In this document: piece by piece, positions 26,128-34,556 of the stretch | Numbering within the stretch: position 1 is the first letter of the stretch | Layout: every line of letters starts with the position of its first letter | Source: Acetobacter lambici | GTDB lineage: Bacteria > Pseudomonadota > Alphaproteobacteria > Acetobacterales > Acetobacteraceae | Assembly: GCF_011516885.1 (NCBI RefSeq) | Contig: NZ_WOTD01000006.1 | Coordinates: 1-64,000, forward strand | Direction of reading: 5' to 3' | Length of the DNA: 64,000 bases | The notes under the pieces: model-generated | What the model was told of the DNA's origin: nothing | Databases searched by the model: none | Seen by the model: the letters and a program-made list of their open reading frames with translations, nothing else | Translations under genes and position numbers: made by a program

Positions 26128-26159
26128 GCCTGCCCGGTTATGCGGGCAGGCGGCTTTTT
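26128..26159 (+). terminator. Intrinsic terminator of pepA
   Basis: GCCTGCCCG (26128-26136), loop GTTATG, CGGGCAGGC (26143-26151), followed by a short T-run (GGCTTTTTG). It lies between convergent pepA and holC. Confidence 0.8.
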
Positions 26160-26174
26160 GCTGGAAGTGCGGGC

Positions 26175-26621
26175 TTAACGCGCGCGCTTCCAGCCTTTGT
26201 CTTCCTGTCGCCAGTAAGCAAGGTCATGCCCCGCCTTGTGGGCCTCTGCCCAGCGCGTGCGTGCGGCGGCCACGGCACTTTCGTCATGGCCATCAAACAG
26301 GTCGAATATCCGCTCAAAGCGGGTTGGGTCGGCGCAATGCCGGTTTTGCGTTAAAAACAGAAAACGTGCCTCGTTCGGGCAGTCATCCCCCGTACTCAGC
26401 CAGATAGGTTGCAGGTCCGGGCAGGCTATGCCCGCGCTGCCGTGGGGCAACCACCGTGGGCTGGCACTCTGCCAGAGCGTTTTGTCCAGCTCATCCAGCA
26501 CAGGTTTGTCCGCACACCACACGACCGCCTTTTGCCCACTGTCCAGCGTGCGGGTCAGCAGCATGGGTAACGCTTCTGTCAGGCTGGTGCGGGTCAGGTG
26601 GTAAAAGCCGATCTGGGTCAT
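26175..26621 (-). CDS. holC: DNA polymerase III chi subunit HolC
   Basis: 148 residues. HolC is the clamp-loader accessory subunit that binds SSB. Family features are an N-terminal IGFYHLTRTSLTEALPMLL, then QKAVVWCADKPVLDELDKTL and IFDLFDGHDESAVAAARTRW near the C-terminus. Length is typical. pepA-holC adjacency is common in proteobacteria; here they converge instead of forming an operon. Confidence 0.9.
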   Translation of the reverse strand: MTQIGFYHLTRTSLTEALPMLLTRTLDSGQKAVVWCADKPVLDELDKTLWQSASPRWLPHGSAGIACPDLQPIWLSTGDDCPNEARFLFLTQNRHCADPTRFERIFDLFDGHDESAVAAARTRWAEAHKAGHDLAYWRQEDKGWKRAR

Positions 26622-26720
26622 ATATCAACTATAACAGTCTTGCCGTGGGGCGGAACAGAACAGGGTGCAAGCCTGTTCTATGCTGCCTGATGGCGTGAGG
26701 ATACAAGGAGTAAAGCAGCA

Positions 26721-27575
26721 ATGGTCCAAACCATAACCCTGCCAGATGGTACAACCCTGCCCGCATTGGGGGCAGGGACATGGAACATGGGGGATTCCGC
26801 TGCCCGCCGGGAGGAGGAAATTGCAAGTCTGCGCTACGGGGTGGAGCAGGGCGTGCAGGTGGTGGACACGGCGGAAATGTACGGTAATGGCCGCTCGGAA
26901 AAACTGGTGGGAGAAGCCATAGCCCCCATGCGTGAGCAGGTTTTTCTGGTGAGCAAGGTGCTGCCCACCAATGCGTCCGCCAAGGGTGTTGCACAAAGCT
27001 GCCGCCGGTCTTTACAGCATTTGGGAACAGACAGGCTGGACCTTTACCTGCTGCACTGGCGCGGCAGCGTGCCACTGGCCGAAACGGTGGAGGCTTTTCG
27101 CACGCTCCAGCGCGAGGGACTGATCCGGCACTGGGGTGTTTCCAATTTTGATACGGACGACATGCGTGATCTGGAGCGGTGCGCGCATGGGGGCGAATGC
27201 GCGGTCAATCAGGTGCTCTACAGTCTGGAACACAGGGGGGTGGAATATGACCTGCTGCAAGCGGACAGGCAGCGCAAGGTTGTAACCATGGCCTACTCCC
27301 CCATTGGTCAGGGTGGGGCATTGCTTGCCAACCCCGTGCTGAGGCGTGTGGCAGCACGGCATACGACATCGCTCGGGGGTGCAACGCCTGCGCAGGTGGC
27401 GCTGGCATGGGTGCTGCGCCAGCCCAATATGCTGGCTATCCCCAAAGCGGGCACGCTTGCGCATATGCGGCTTAATCTGGCGGCGGCGGAGCTGGAACTG
27501 GGGCCGCAGGATCTGGCGGAACTGGATGGAGCTTTTGCGCCCCCCACCCGCAAGCAGCCGCTGGCCATGATCTGA
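26721..27575 (+). CDS. Aldo/keto reductase
   Basis: 284 residues of the AKR barrel family, which use NADPH to reduce aldehydes or ketones. The catalytic tetrad is visible as Asp and Tyr in VVDTAEMYGNGRSEKLVGEA, Lys in FLVSKVLP and His in LYLLHWRG. IPKAGTLAHMRLNLAAAEL forms part of the NADPH site. GVSNFDTDDM is the conserved SNF motif. ACAAGGAG precedes ATG at 26721. The physiological substrate is unknown; 2,5-diketo-gluconate reductase-like enzymes are relatives. Confidence 0.9.
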   Translation: MVQTITLPDGTTLPALGAGTWNMGDSAARREEEIASLRYGVEQGVQVVDTAEMYGNGRSEKLVGEAIAPMREQVFLVSKVLPTNASAKGVAQSCRRSLQHLGTDRLDLYLLHWRGSVPLAETVEAFRTLQREGLIRHWGVSNFDTDDMRDLERCAHGGECAVNQVLYSLEHRGVEYDLLQADRQRKVVTMAYSPIGQGGALLANPVLRRVAARHTTSLGGATPAQVALAWVLRQPNMLAIPKAGTLAHMRLNLAAAELELGPQDLAELDGAFAPPTRKQPLAMI

Positions 27576-27610
27576 TCATGGTGGCAGCCCATGGGAGGAC
27601 TGGCCTGAAA

Positions 27611-28729
27611 CTAGTGGAACCCACCATCCTCGGATAAAGGGCGCAGGCCAACACGTATGGTCAGGGTCTGGGGGTGGGTGTTGCGCATAATGGCCAGTGT
27701 TGCGTCACTCCCCGGTTTGGCGGCGGCAATGGCGCGGATCATGGCGCGGGCGGTATCCACATGCTCCCCGTTGAGCATGGTAATAATATCGCCCTTGCGC
27801 AGCCCGCCATGGGCTGCGGGGCTGTCGCGGTCCACTTCGGTCACTTTGGCGCCGCTATGGGTCTGCACATCATCCAGCGTTGTGCCCAGCCAGCCGCGGT
27901 CTATGTGACCCGTCTGGCGCAGGGTCTCCACAATGGGGATAACAATTTCGGACGGAATGGAAAATCCAAGCCCGACCGACCCGCCGGTGGGGGAGACAAT
28001 GGCGGTGTTCAGCGCCACAACCTGCCCGGCAAGGTTAAAGGTCGGGCCGCCGGAGTTGCCGGGGTTTATGGGGGCATCCAGTTGCAGAAAATCATCAAAC
28101 GGGCTGCTCCCGATATCGCGCCCACGAGCAGAGACAATGCCTGCGGTTACGGATGATCCCAGACCAAACGGGTTACCCGCCGCCATAATCCAGTCGCCCA
28201 CCTGTACCAGTCGGCTATCACCCCATTCCACATAGGGCAGGGCTTCGGGGCTGGTAATTTTGATAACGGCAATATCCGTCAGTGGGTCCATGCCCACCAG
28301 TGTTGCGGTAAATTCCTTACCACTGGCGAGCGAGACGGTAATGGTATCCGCATCCTCCACCACATGGCCGTTGGTCACGATAAAGCCGTGCGGGTCGATC
28401 AAAAACCCCGACCCGGCTTCGAGCAGTTCATCCCCATGGTGGCGCATGCGTTCGCGGTAGCGCCGCTCCAGCGGTGTGCCTTTAACGGAGGAGGGGAGTT
28501 TATGGTGGCTGTCTGCGGCAAAGTCATCCCGCGTGACGGCAATATTGACCACGGCAGGAACCACCTTGCGCACAAGGGGGGCAAAGCTGACCGGCCCGGT
28601 CGTTACAAGCGGGGTTGCCGGGGCAAAGGGCGGCAGCGTGTCTGCCCACGCCGCACCTGTGCTCAGGAGCGGCGTGCAGCACAGGTAGGCCACTGCCACG
28701 GAGGGCAGGCCTTGCAGCAATCTGGTCAT
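27611..28729 (-). CDS. DegP/HtrA-like periplasmic serine protease with one PDZ domain
   Basis: About 372 residues from the Met that starts the signal peptide (MTRLLQGLPSVAVAYLCC); an upstream Met at 28795 is also in frame. Trypsin-like S1C motifs are present: His in IVTNGHVVEDAD, Asp in DPLTDIAVIKI and Ser in NPGNSGGPTFN. There is a single C-terminal PDZ domain (GLRKGDIITMLNGEHVDTA), so it is of DegS or short HtrA type. With a signal peptide it would act in the periplasm on damaged envelope proteins. It converges with the aldo/keto reductase. Confidence 0.9.
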   Translation of the reverse strand: MTRLLQGLPSVAVAYLCCTPLLSTGAAWADTLPPFAPATPLVTTGPVSFAPLVRKVVPAVVNIAVTRDDFAADSHHKLPSSVKGTPLERRYRERMRHHGDELLEAGSGFLIDPHGFIVTNGHVVEDADTITVSLASGKEFTATLVGMDPLTDIAVIKITSPEALPYVEWGDSRLVQVGDWIMAAGNPFGLGSSVTAGIVSARGRDIGSSPFDDFLQLDAPINPGNSGGPTFNLAGQVVALNTAIVSPTGGSVGLGFSIPSEIVIPIVETLRQTGHIDRGWLGTTLDDVQTHSGAKVTEVDRDSPAAHGGLRKGDIITMLNGEHVDTARAMIRAIAAAKPGSDATLAIMRNTHPQTLTIRVGLRPLSEDGGFH

Positions 28730-29142
28730 AAAATGCGGTGCCATGGAGCCAAGCATGTGAACTTTAGGCCATGTTTGGCGGGCTTGCGCAACCATGCTGC
28801 CAGCGTGAAGCCTGTTTTCGTGTTCTTTTTAACACGGCTGTGCGCAGGAAAGCAGGACTGACTGCCAGTTCTGGTGCCGGGTGGTGGGCGCGGGCAGCAC
28901 GCTTATACGTCCATATCTGCCACTCTGATCGGTCCCGGTATTTTCCATATTTTCAAAAAACGGGTTCCTTCCCCCGGACGGGCATCACGGTTTTTTCGAT
29001 CATGTCTCCTGCAATATGGGCAGGCGAGGACATGTTTTATGGCCCGAAACTTGCGTCTGTTTTCCAGCAAGAACCAGCCTTGTGACTGCGCACCGGCGCG
29101 GACCGGTCGCGGGCTGGTATTTTTTATGTGCTGGAGCATCGC
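28730..29142. other. Divergent intergenic region with a sigma-54-like promoter candidate
   Basis: About 400 bases upstream of the aldehyde dehydrogenase. No gene is supported. It contains a -24/-12-like element (annotated separately) and an interrupted dyad CCTGC-AATATGG-GCAGG about 20 bp upstream of it. The rest is unremarkable. Confidence 0.5.
29040..29054 (+). promoter_or_regulatory. Candidate sigma-54 (-24/-12) promoter for the aldehyde dehydrogenase
   Basis: TGGCCCGAAACTTGC has the invariant GG and GC separated by exactly 10 bases, as in the consensus TGGCACG-N4-TTGC, with one mismatch in the upstream block. It would start transcription about 75 bp before the ATG. No enhancer-binding protein is encoded nearby, so this is a candidate only. 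Confidence 0.45.
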
Positions 29143-30645
29143 ATGAGCGTTAATCAGGAACCGCCCTTCAAGGCCCGTTATGAAAATTATATAGGCGGGC
29201 AGTGGAAAGCACCCATCCGGGGCGTTTACATGCAGAACAGCTCCCCCGTGGATGGACGCATTCTGTGTGAAGTGCCCCAGTCCAGCGCTGAGGATATTGA
29301 CCTTGCACTGGACGCTGCCCACGCGGCTTTTCCGTCATGGGCGCGTACTGCCCCGGCTGAACGGGCTTTGCTGCTGCTCAGGGCGGCGGACCGCATGGAG
29401 GCCAGTCTTGACCTCCTTGCCAGAGCGGAAACATGGGATAACGGCAAACCGATCCGTGAGACACTGACGGCGGACATTCCGCTGGCAATTGACCATTTTC
29501 GCTATTTTGCCGGGTGCCTGCGCGCGCAGGAAGGTACCTTGAGCGAAATTACAGATACGACCATTGCCTACCATTTTCATGAACCATTGGGCGTTGTCGG
29601 GCAGATTATTCCGTGGAACTTCCCTATTCTCATGGGGGCATGGAAGCTGGCTCCCGCTCTGGCGGCGGGCAACTGCGTGGTCATGAAGCCAGCCGAAACA
29701 ACGCCAGCCAGCATGCTGGTGCTGATGGAACTGATTGGTGACCTCTTTCCCCCCGGCACGCTGAACATTGTGAACGGCTTTGGGCGGGATGTGGGGGCGG
29801 CTCTGTCCAACAGTACGCGCATTGCCAAAATCGCGTTTACCGGCTCCACGCCTACCGGCAAAACAATTGCCCATGCCGCAGCGGAAAACCTGATCCCGGC
29901 CACGCTGGAGTTGGGGGGCAAGTCTCCAAACATCTTTTTTGCCGATGTGATGGAGCACGATGATGACTATCTGGACAAAGCGGTGGAAGGCTTTGCCATG
30001 TTCGCCCTCAATCAGGGGCAGATATGCTCCTGCCCAAGCCGCGCGCTGGTGCATGAATCCATTTACGACCGGTTTATCGCCCGTGCCCTGCCCCGTATTC
30101 AGGCCATACGTCAGGGGCACCCGCTTGACCCGCAAACGATGATGGGGGCGCAGAACTCCACCATGCAGCAGCAGAAAATTCTCGACTATATCGCCATTGG
30201 CAAAAGCGAGGGCGCGGAACTGCTGACAGGGGGCAACAGACCAGACCTTGGCGTGGAACTGAACAAGGGCTGTTACGTCCAGCCCACAGTGTTCCGTGGC
30301 CACAACAAAATGCGTATTTTTCAGGAGGAAATTTTTGGGCCTGTTCTGGCGGTCACAACTTTCAGAACCGAGGAGGAAGCACTGGCCATTGCCAACGATA
30401 CGCCTTTTGGCCTTGGGTCTGGCGTTTGGTCACGCAATGCAAACATCTGTTATCGCATGGGGCGTGGCCTGCAGGCGGGGCGGGTGTGGGTCAACTGCTA
30501 CCACGCCTATCCTGCCCATGCGGCTTTTGGGGGCTATAAAAAATCTGGCCTTGGGCGCGAAACCCACAAAATGGTTCTGGAGCACTACCAGCAGACCAAA
30601 AACATGCTGGTCAGCTACAGTGAGACCAAGCTCGGTCTGTTCTAG
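29143..30645 (+). CDS. NAD-dependent aldehyde dehydrogenase (acetaldehyde/AldA-ExaC type)
   Basis: About 500 residues. Motifs are [56 protein letters not shown] (catalytic Glu) and [16 protein letters not shown] (catalytic Cys). The C-terminus carries [19 protein letters not shown]. This is the ALDH group of ExaC, AcoD and AldB that oxidises acetaldehyde and other short aldehydes. ATG at 29143 with CTGGAG upstream is preferred to GTG at 29128. In an acetic acid bacterium it could back up the membrane-bound ALDH. It is followed by the CooA-like gene about 160 bp downstream. Confidence 0.92.
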   Translation: MSVNQEPPFKARYENYIGGQWKAPIRGVYMQNSSPVDGRILCEVPQSSAEDIDLALDAAHAAFPSWARTAPAERALLLLRAADRMEASLDLLARAETWDNGKPIRETLTADIPLAIDHFRYFAGCLRAQEGTLSEITDTTIAYHFHEPLGVVGQIIPWNFPILMGAWKLAPALAAGNCVVMKPAETTPASMLVLMELIGDLFPPGTLNIVNGFGRDVGAALSNSTRIAKIAFTGSTPTGKTIAHAAAENLIPATLELGGKSPNIFFADVMEHDDDYLDKAVEGFAMFALNQGQICSCPSRALVHESIYDRFIARALPRIQAIRQGHPLDPQTMMGAQNSTMQQQKILDYIAIGKSEGAELLTGGNRPDLGVELNKGCYVQPTVFRGHNKMRIFQEEIFGPVLAVTTFRTEEEALAIANDTPFGLGSGVWSRNANICYRMGRGLQAGRVWVNCYHAYPAHAAFGGYKKSGLGRETHKMVLEHYQQTKNMLVSYSETKLGLF

Positions 30646-30757
30646 GTTCAGGACATGCGTGTTCAGGTATGCCCCTATTGGCAGACCTGTGAAGGAAGCA
30701 CCGTTCGTCGCTTTATCCTCAGGGTCAAGCGGGTTCCGGGCTTAACGTCGTAACGCT

Positions 30758-30819
30758 AAGGAGGCAGGGCCATGTGGTATGGGATTTGCGCTATGGGTCT
30801 GCACGATGCCACCCCATAG
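30758..30819 (+). CDS. Possible 15-codon leader peptide overlapping the CooA-like start
   Basis: The strong ribosome site AAGGAGG (30758-30764) serves an ATG at 30772. That short frame reads MWYGICAMGLHDATP and stops at 30819, overlapping the first codons of the regulator gene at 30806. This suggests translational coupling. Alternatively the same site drives a longer regulator starting at ATG 30779, which is in the regulator frame. Expression is unproven. Confidence 0.4.
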
Positions 30820-31480
30820 TCCCGGCCATGCCTCCATTGTGGCATTGCTGGAACAGGAAGGAACACACCCGCTCCGTGGTGTGTTCCAGATGGTGGCGTT
30901 TGAGCGTGGGCAACTGCTGACCCACCCTGATGATGCGGATTATATATTTGTTGTAAAAACCGGCTGCCTGCGTGCGTTCCTGCTGGCGTTTGATCGGGAA
31001 CTGAGTCTGGCCTATCTCCGGCAGGGCGATATGTTCAGCACCCATACACGTCTGCAAATGCAGGCAAGCGAGCCAACCGAGCTTTTTATGGCCAGACGGA
31101 CAGCGGTGGAGCGGGTATCGGCCGCCTATCCCGCTCTCCAGTATGCCCTGATCCACGGTCTGGCAAAAGTACTTGGCCAGACCATGACCTTGCTCGAAGA
31201 CCTTGCCTTCCACCATGCCAGAGGCCGGATTGCCCGTTACATTGTGCGTAGTGCAGCACAGGCTGGCATAGACCTGCAACGTGGGCAGGTTGTGCCGCTC
31301 ACACTCGGTATGGAGGAAATGGCCGCCCTGCTGGGCACAACACGGCAGACGGTCTCGACCGAGTTCAACAGCATGATCCGCGAAGGCGCATTTGCGCGGG
31401 AGCGCCGGCGCGCCCTCCGGTTGGGGGATGTGACCTTACTCAAAAACTGGGCCAGTGGAGATGCCATAAGGGGCGGCTGA
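30806..31480 (+). CDS. cooA: CooA-like CRP/FNR-family CO-sensing heme regulator
   Basis: 224 residues from the Met of MPPHSPG, near the 222 of Rhodospirillum rubrum CooA. The effector domain has YLRQGDMFSTHTRLQMQASEP, which aligns with YLTSGDMFCMHSGCLVEATE of CooA. His80 falls on the heme ligand His77, and Ser78 replaces Cys75, the ligand used only by oxidised heme. Pro2, the other ferrous ligand in R. rubrum, is kept. The DNA-binding domain has MAALLGTTRQTVSTEFNSMI, close to the CooA recognition helix SSRQTTSTALNSL. It is followed by cowN with a matching operator. An upstream start at 30779 would add nine residues and displace Pro2. Family recognition is strong; CO binding is inferred. Confidence 0.82.
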   Translation: MPPHSPGHASIVALLEQEGTHPLRGVFQMVAFERGQLLTHPDDADYIFVVKTGCLRAFLLAFDRELSLAYLRQGDMFSTHTRLQMQASEPTELFMARRTAVERVSAAYPALQYALIHGLAKVLGQTMTLLEDLAFHHARGRIARYIVRSAAQAGIDLQRGQVVPLTLGMEEMAALLGTTRQTVSTEFNSMIREGAFARERRRALRLGDVTLLKNWASGDAIRGG

Positions 31481-31489
31481 TGCGCCTTT

Positions 31490-31505
31490 TGTCGGACATC
31501 TGACA
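31490..31505. promoter_or_regulatory. CooA-type operator upstream of cowN
   Basis: TGTCG (31490-31494), N6 GACATC, TGACA (31501-31505). This fits the CooA binding pattern TGTCR-N6-YGACA. It is centred about 70 bp before the cowN ATG. A weak -10-like GATATT lies at 31520-31525, so the site could sit near -35 to -40 as in class II activation. Confidence 0.75.
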
Positions 31506-31567
31506 GACAGGCCGCTCCTGATATTCCACACTCCCTTTCTGGCGCGGTAAAACTGAAAGAGAGAGAT

Positions 31568-31843
31568 ATGCCCGAAGGCTTTGATCGTTATGTCAGCTTC
31601 AGGAATGTTGAATGGGAAAGCAAGACAGCCGAGGTGTTCGACCTGCTGCAAACGCATTTTGAGCAAAATACCAGCCCGTTCTGGAGCTATTTTCTCAAGC
31701 AACGCGGCATTGCCCATGCTCAGGGGCTGGATGACCTGCGGGTTCTGCACAACTTCCTGCCAACCCTGAAGGACATTTTAGAAGACCTTGAGGACGCACG
31801 GACCTTGCATAAGCTGGAAGAGCTTGAGGACCGGTGCATGTAA
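31568..31843 (+). CDS. cowN: CowN, N2-fixation sustaining protein (protection from CO)
   Basis: 91 residues, the usual size for CowN. Features are FDRYVSFRNVEWESKTAEVF at the N-terminus, NTSPFWSYFLKQRGIAHAQG in the middle and LDDLRVLHNFLPTLKDILED then LHKLEELEDRCM at the end. CowN lets nitrogenase keep working when CO is present; the Gluconacetobacter diazotrophicus protein is the best studied acetic acid bacterial case. GAAAGAGAGAG precedes ATG. It lies just after the CooA-like gene and has a CooA-type operator upstream, so CO-dependent expression is likely. No nif gene is in the window. Assignment is from family memory without a search. Confidence 0.85.
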   Translation: MPEGFDRYVSFRNVEWESKTAEVFDLLQTHFEQNTSPFWSYFLKQRGIAHAQGLDDLRVLHNFLPTLKDILEDLEDARTLHKLEELEDRCM

Positions 31844-31862
31844 CGGTGCGGTCCTCTCTCCT
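31826..31862 (+). terminator. Candidate terminator at the cowN 3' end
   Basis: GAGGACCG (31826-31833) and CGGTCCTC (31849-31856) form an 8-bp stem around a 15-nt loop that includes the cowN stop, then TCTCCTTTTA. Modest strength. Confidence 0.5.
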
Positions 31863-31874
31863 TTTACGCGCGGT

Positions 31875-34451
31875 TCAGCTTGGACGCTGCCGGGGTTTTG
31901 CTGGAGCAAGAGCGGGGTTTTCCGGCCAGTCGTGGCGGGGGTAGCGGCCACGCATGTCGCGCCGCATATCCGCCCATCCACCTTGCCAGAACCCGCCAAG
32001 GTCCGCCGTAATGGCCTGTGGTCGCCCTGCGGGGGAAAGGAGCGCCAGACGTAGTGGCACCCGCCCGCCTGCAAGTCTGGGCGTTTGCTCCGTGCCATAA
32101 AAAACCTGCGCGCGGGCAGAGGCCACGGGCACGGGCTGGGTATAGTCCACATCCGCCCGGCCCCCGGGGAAGGGCAGGTGAGTGGGCAGTTCGCGCTCCA
32201 GCCACTGGTATTGCTCGTAGCTCAGCAGGTTGCGCAGCAGGGCATGCACGTCCAGTTCCTTTATGGCGGCAACAGAGGTGCGCCCAGCCATGTAAGGGGC
32301 CAGCCAGTCCTCAACACTGCGCGCAAGGGCGGGGGATGAAAAATCGGGCCATGCCTGCTCCCCTTCTGGTCCGTTATGCGTGGGGGCGGCCTGCACACTG
32401 TGGGCCAGCGCAACACGGGCCTGCAACTGCTTGACGGCATCTGTCCAGTTCAGGGCTGTTTCCAGAGCATCGCGCACATGGAGCAGCAGGAGGGAGGCTG
32501 CCTCCTCGGGTTTGACCTTTTCGGTCCGGTCCTTGAGCACAAGGCAACCAATGCGCGTGCGCCTGCGTGCCAGAATATTGCCCGATACGGGGTCGAGCGT
32601 GGTTTCCACCTGCTCGTGTGTGCGTGCCAGCAGGGTAGGGGGCAGGTCATTCAGGTCCAGCGGTGCCGCAAGACGGATCTCGGCTGCCGTGCGCAGGTGC
32701 AACCCGGCCACGGCCAGCAGGCGGTGGGGGCTTAACCCGTCATCGCGCTTAAGGCGTGCGTTGCTGCCATTGGCCAGCCGGTAGCTGCCCGGCTCGCCCC
32801 GGCACAGGGCAATCCGGTCGGGAAAGCCCGCCGCCAGCAGGGCCGCAGGGTTGCCTTGGGCACGCAGGTGCTGGGGCACGTTCAACCGGGAGCGAAAGCG
32901 CTTTGCCGCAAGGCGGATGCGGCTCAGGGCACCCCGGTCCGCATCCGGGTGGCCCTCGCCTGCAATCAGGTCCAGCCTCAGGCCAATATCGGCTGAGGGT
33001 GTTATGGGGGGGCGGCCCTGTGCCGTGTGCCGTGGCCGCAGGGGGTCGCGCTCTTCCAAAAGGGCGGCCATGTCCGCCGCCATTGCAGCCTCCTCCGCCG
33101 TGCGTGCGGCCAAAAGCATGGCGGCAAGGCGTGGGTGTGTGCCAAGCTGGGCCATGCGTTTGCCAAGTGGGGTAATGCCGCCTGCATCATCCAGCGCGCC
33201 CAGATGTTCCAGTAGTTCCCGTGCCGCGGCAACCGCACTGCCGGGGGGCTGGTCTGGTAGGGGCAGGGGGGGGGGCGTGCCCACGGTATCGGCCCACAGG
33301 GCTGTGGCCAGAACGTAGTCTGACAGATCGGCTTCCAGAATTTCCGGCCGGTCATGCTGGGGCATGGCGCGCTGTGTGTTCGCACTCCACAGGCAGTAGG
33401 CCGTACCTGGTGCCTCACGCCCTGCACGGCCCGCCCGCTGGCGGGCCGCCGCCTTGGAAATACGGAGTGTATCCAGCCGCGAAAGCCCCGCCCCCGCATC
33501 AAACCGTGGCGCACGGCGGTAGCCGCAATCCACCACCACACGCACCCCCGGTACGGTGAGCGATGTTTCCGCAATGGATGTAGCCAGAATAACGCGGCGC
33601 TCGCCTGCCTCGCCCGGGCGTAGCACACGGGCCTGTTCTGCTGGGTGTAGCTCCCCATGCAGGGGCAGCACTGTTGCACTTATCCCGTCCAGCAACTGGG
33701 CTGTGCGCCGGATTTCCCCCGTGCCGGGCAGGAAGGCCAGAATATCACCCGTGGTATCCGCCAGTGCCTGCCGGATACCCGCAGCCGTGGCCGGGGCAAT
33801 ATCGCGCAGGGTGGGAATATCCTTTTTGGCGTGGTGGACCTCCAGCGCAAACATGCGGCCTTCGCTGGTAAGCACGGGGGCGTTCATCAGGCTGGCCAGC
33901 CGTTCGGTCTCGGCCGTGGCAGACATGGCCACAAGCCGTAGGTCGGGGCGCAAGGTGCGTTGCAGGTCCAGGCAGAAGGCAAGTGCCAGATCCGCCTCCA
34001 AAGAGCGTTCGTGCACCTCGTCCAGAATAACGCAGGCCACATCTTCAAGCATGGGGTCGCCCAGTAGGCGGCGCAGGAACAGTCCTTCGGTCAGCACCTC
34101 AATACGGGTGCGGGCCGAAACCGCACTGTCTATGCGGGTGCGGTAGCCAACAAACCCGCCCACATCCTCCCCCATAAGGGAGGCAATGCGCTGGGCGGCA
34201 GCGCGTGCTGCCAGCCTGCGCGGTTCGAGCATGATAATCCGCCCGCTTTCGCCCCGCCATGCGCAGGCTGCCAGTACGGGGGGGATGGATGTGGTTTTGC
34301 CTGCCCCCGGTGGGGCCACCACAATAGCGCTGGCCGGGCGCTCTGGCGTTGGCTCCACAGCCAGAACCGCGCGGAGTTCTGGTAGAATCTCCTTGACCGG
34401 CAGGCCGTTGGCAATTGCGTCAGGATCGGGGGAAAAAGGCTGGGCTGTCAT
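31875..34451 (-). CDS. hrpB: ATP-dependent RNA helicase HrpB
   Basis: About 858 residues, a DEAH-box helicase of the HrpA/HrpB class. Walker A is VAPPGAGKTTSIPP, then MLEPRRLAARAAAQR, the DEVH box in VILDEVHERSLEADLAL, SATAETERLA and the C-terminal helicase block QRAGRAGREAPGTAYCLW. The HrpB-specific C-terminal domain is present, ending YPRHDWPENPALAPAKPR. The substrate is unknown; HrpB homologues act in RNA or mRNA metabolism. ATG at 34451 (MTAQPF) is preferred over an in-frame start 12 codons earlier. It converges on cowN. Confidence 0.94.
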   Translation of the reverse strand: MTAQPFSPDPDAIANGLPVKEILPELRAVLAVEPTPERPASAIVVAPPGAGKTTSIPPVLAACAWRGESGRIIMLEPRRLAARAAAQRIASLMGEDVGGFVGYRTRIDSAVSARTRIEVLTEGLFLRRLLGDPMLEDVACVILDEVHERSLEADLALAFCLDLQRTLRPDLRLVAMSATAETERLASLMNAPVLTSEGRMFALEVHHAKKDIPTLRDIAPATAAGIRQALADTTGDILAFLPGTGEIRRTAQLLDGISATVLPLHGELHPAEQARVLRPGEAGERRVILATSIAETSLTVPGVRVVVDCGYRRAPRFDAGAGLSRLDTLRISKAAARQRAGRAGREAPGTAYCLWSANTQRAMPQHDRPEILEADLSDYVLATALWADTVGTPPPLPLPDQPPGSAVAAARELLEHLGALDDAGGITPLGKRMAQLGTHPRLAAMLLAARTAEEAAMAADMAALLEERDPLRPRHTAQGRPPITPSADIGLRLDLIAGEGHPDADRGALSRIRLAAKRFRSRLNVPQHLRAQGNPAALLAAGFPDRIALCRGEPGSYRLANGSNARLKRDDGLSPHRLLAVAGLHLRTAAEIRLAAPLDLNDLPPTLLARTHEQVETTLDPVSGNILARRRTRIGCLVLKDRTEKVKPEEAASLLLLHVRDALETALNWTDAVKQLQARVALAHSVQAAPTHNGPEGEQAWPDFSSPALARSVEDWLAPYMAGRTSVAAIKELDVHALLRNLLSYEQYQWLERELPTHLPFPGGRADVDYTQPVPVASARAQVFYGTEQTPRLAGGRVPLRLALLSPAGRPQAITADLGGFWQGGWADMRRDMRGRYPRHDWPENPALAPAKPRQRPS

Positions 34452-34556
34452 GCCGCCTTTTATGGCGGTCTGGCGGTCCGGCTGCAATGTTTACCCATTC
34501 CCTCCCTCCATGTTCAGCGCGGGGCATGGAGGGGAAGAGGGCGGGTTAAGCCGGGG

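Noticed and set aside
30646-30757. Possible SRP RNA because of GAAGGAAGCACC
   Set aside because: The conserved 4.5S loop and the flanking stem are not present, and the gap is too short.
31541-31560. Sigma-54 promoter upstream of cowN (TGGCGCGGTAAAACT)
   Set aside because: The GC of the -12 element is missing at the required spacing.
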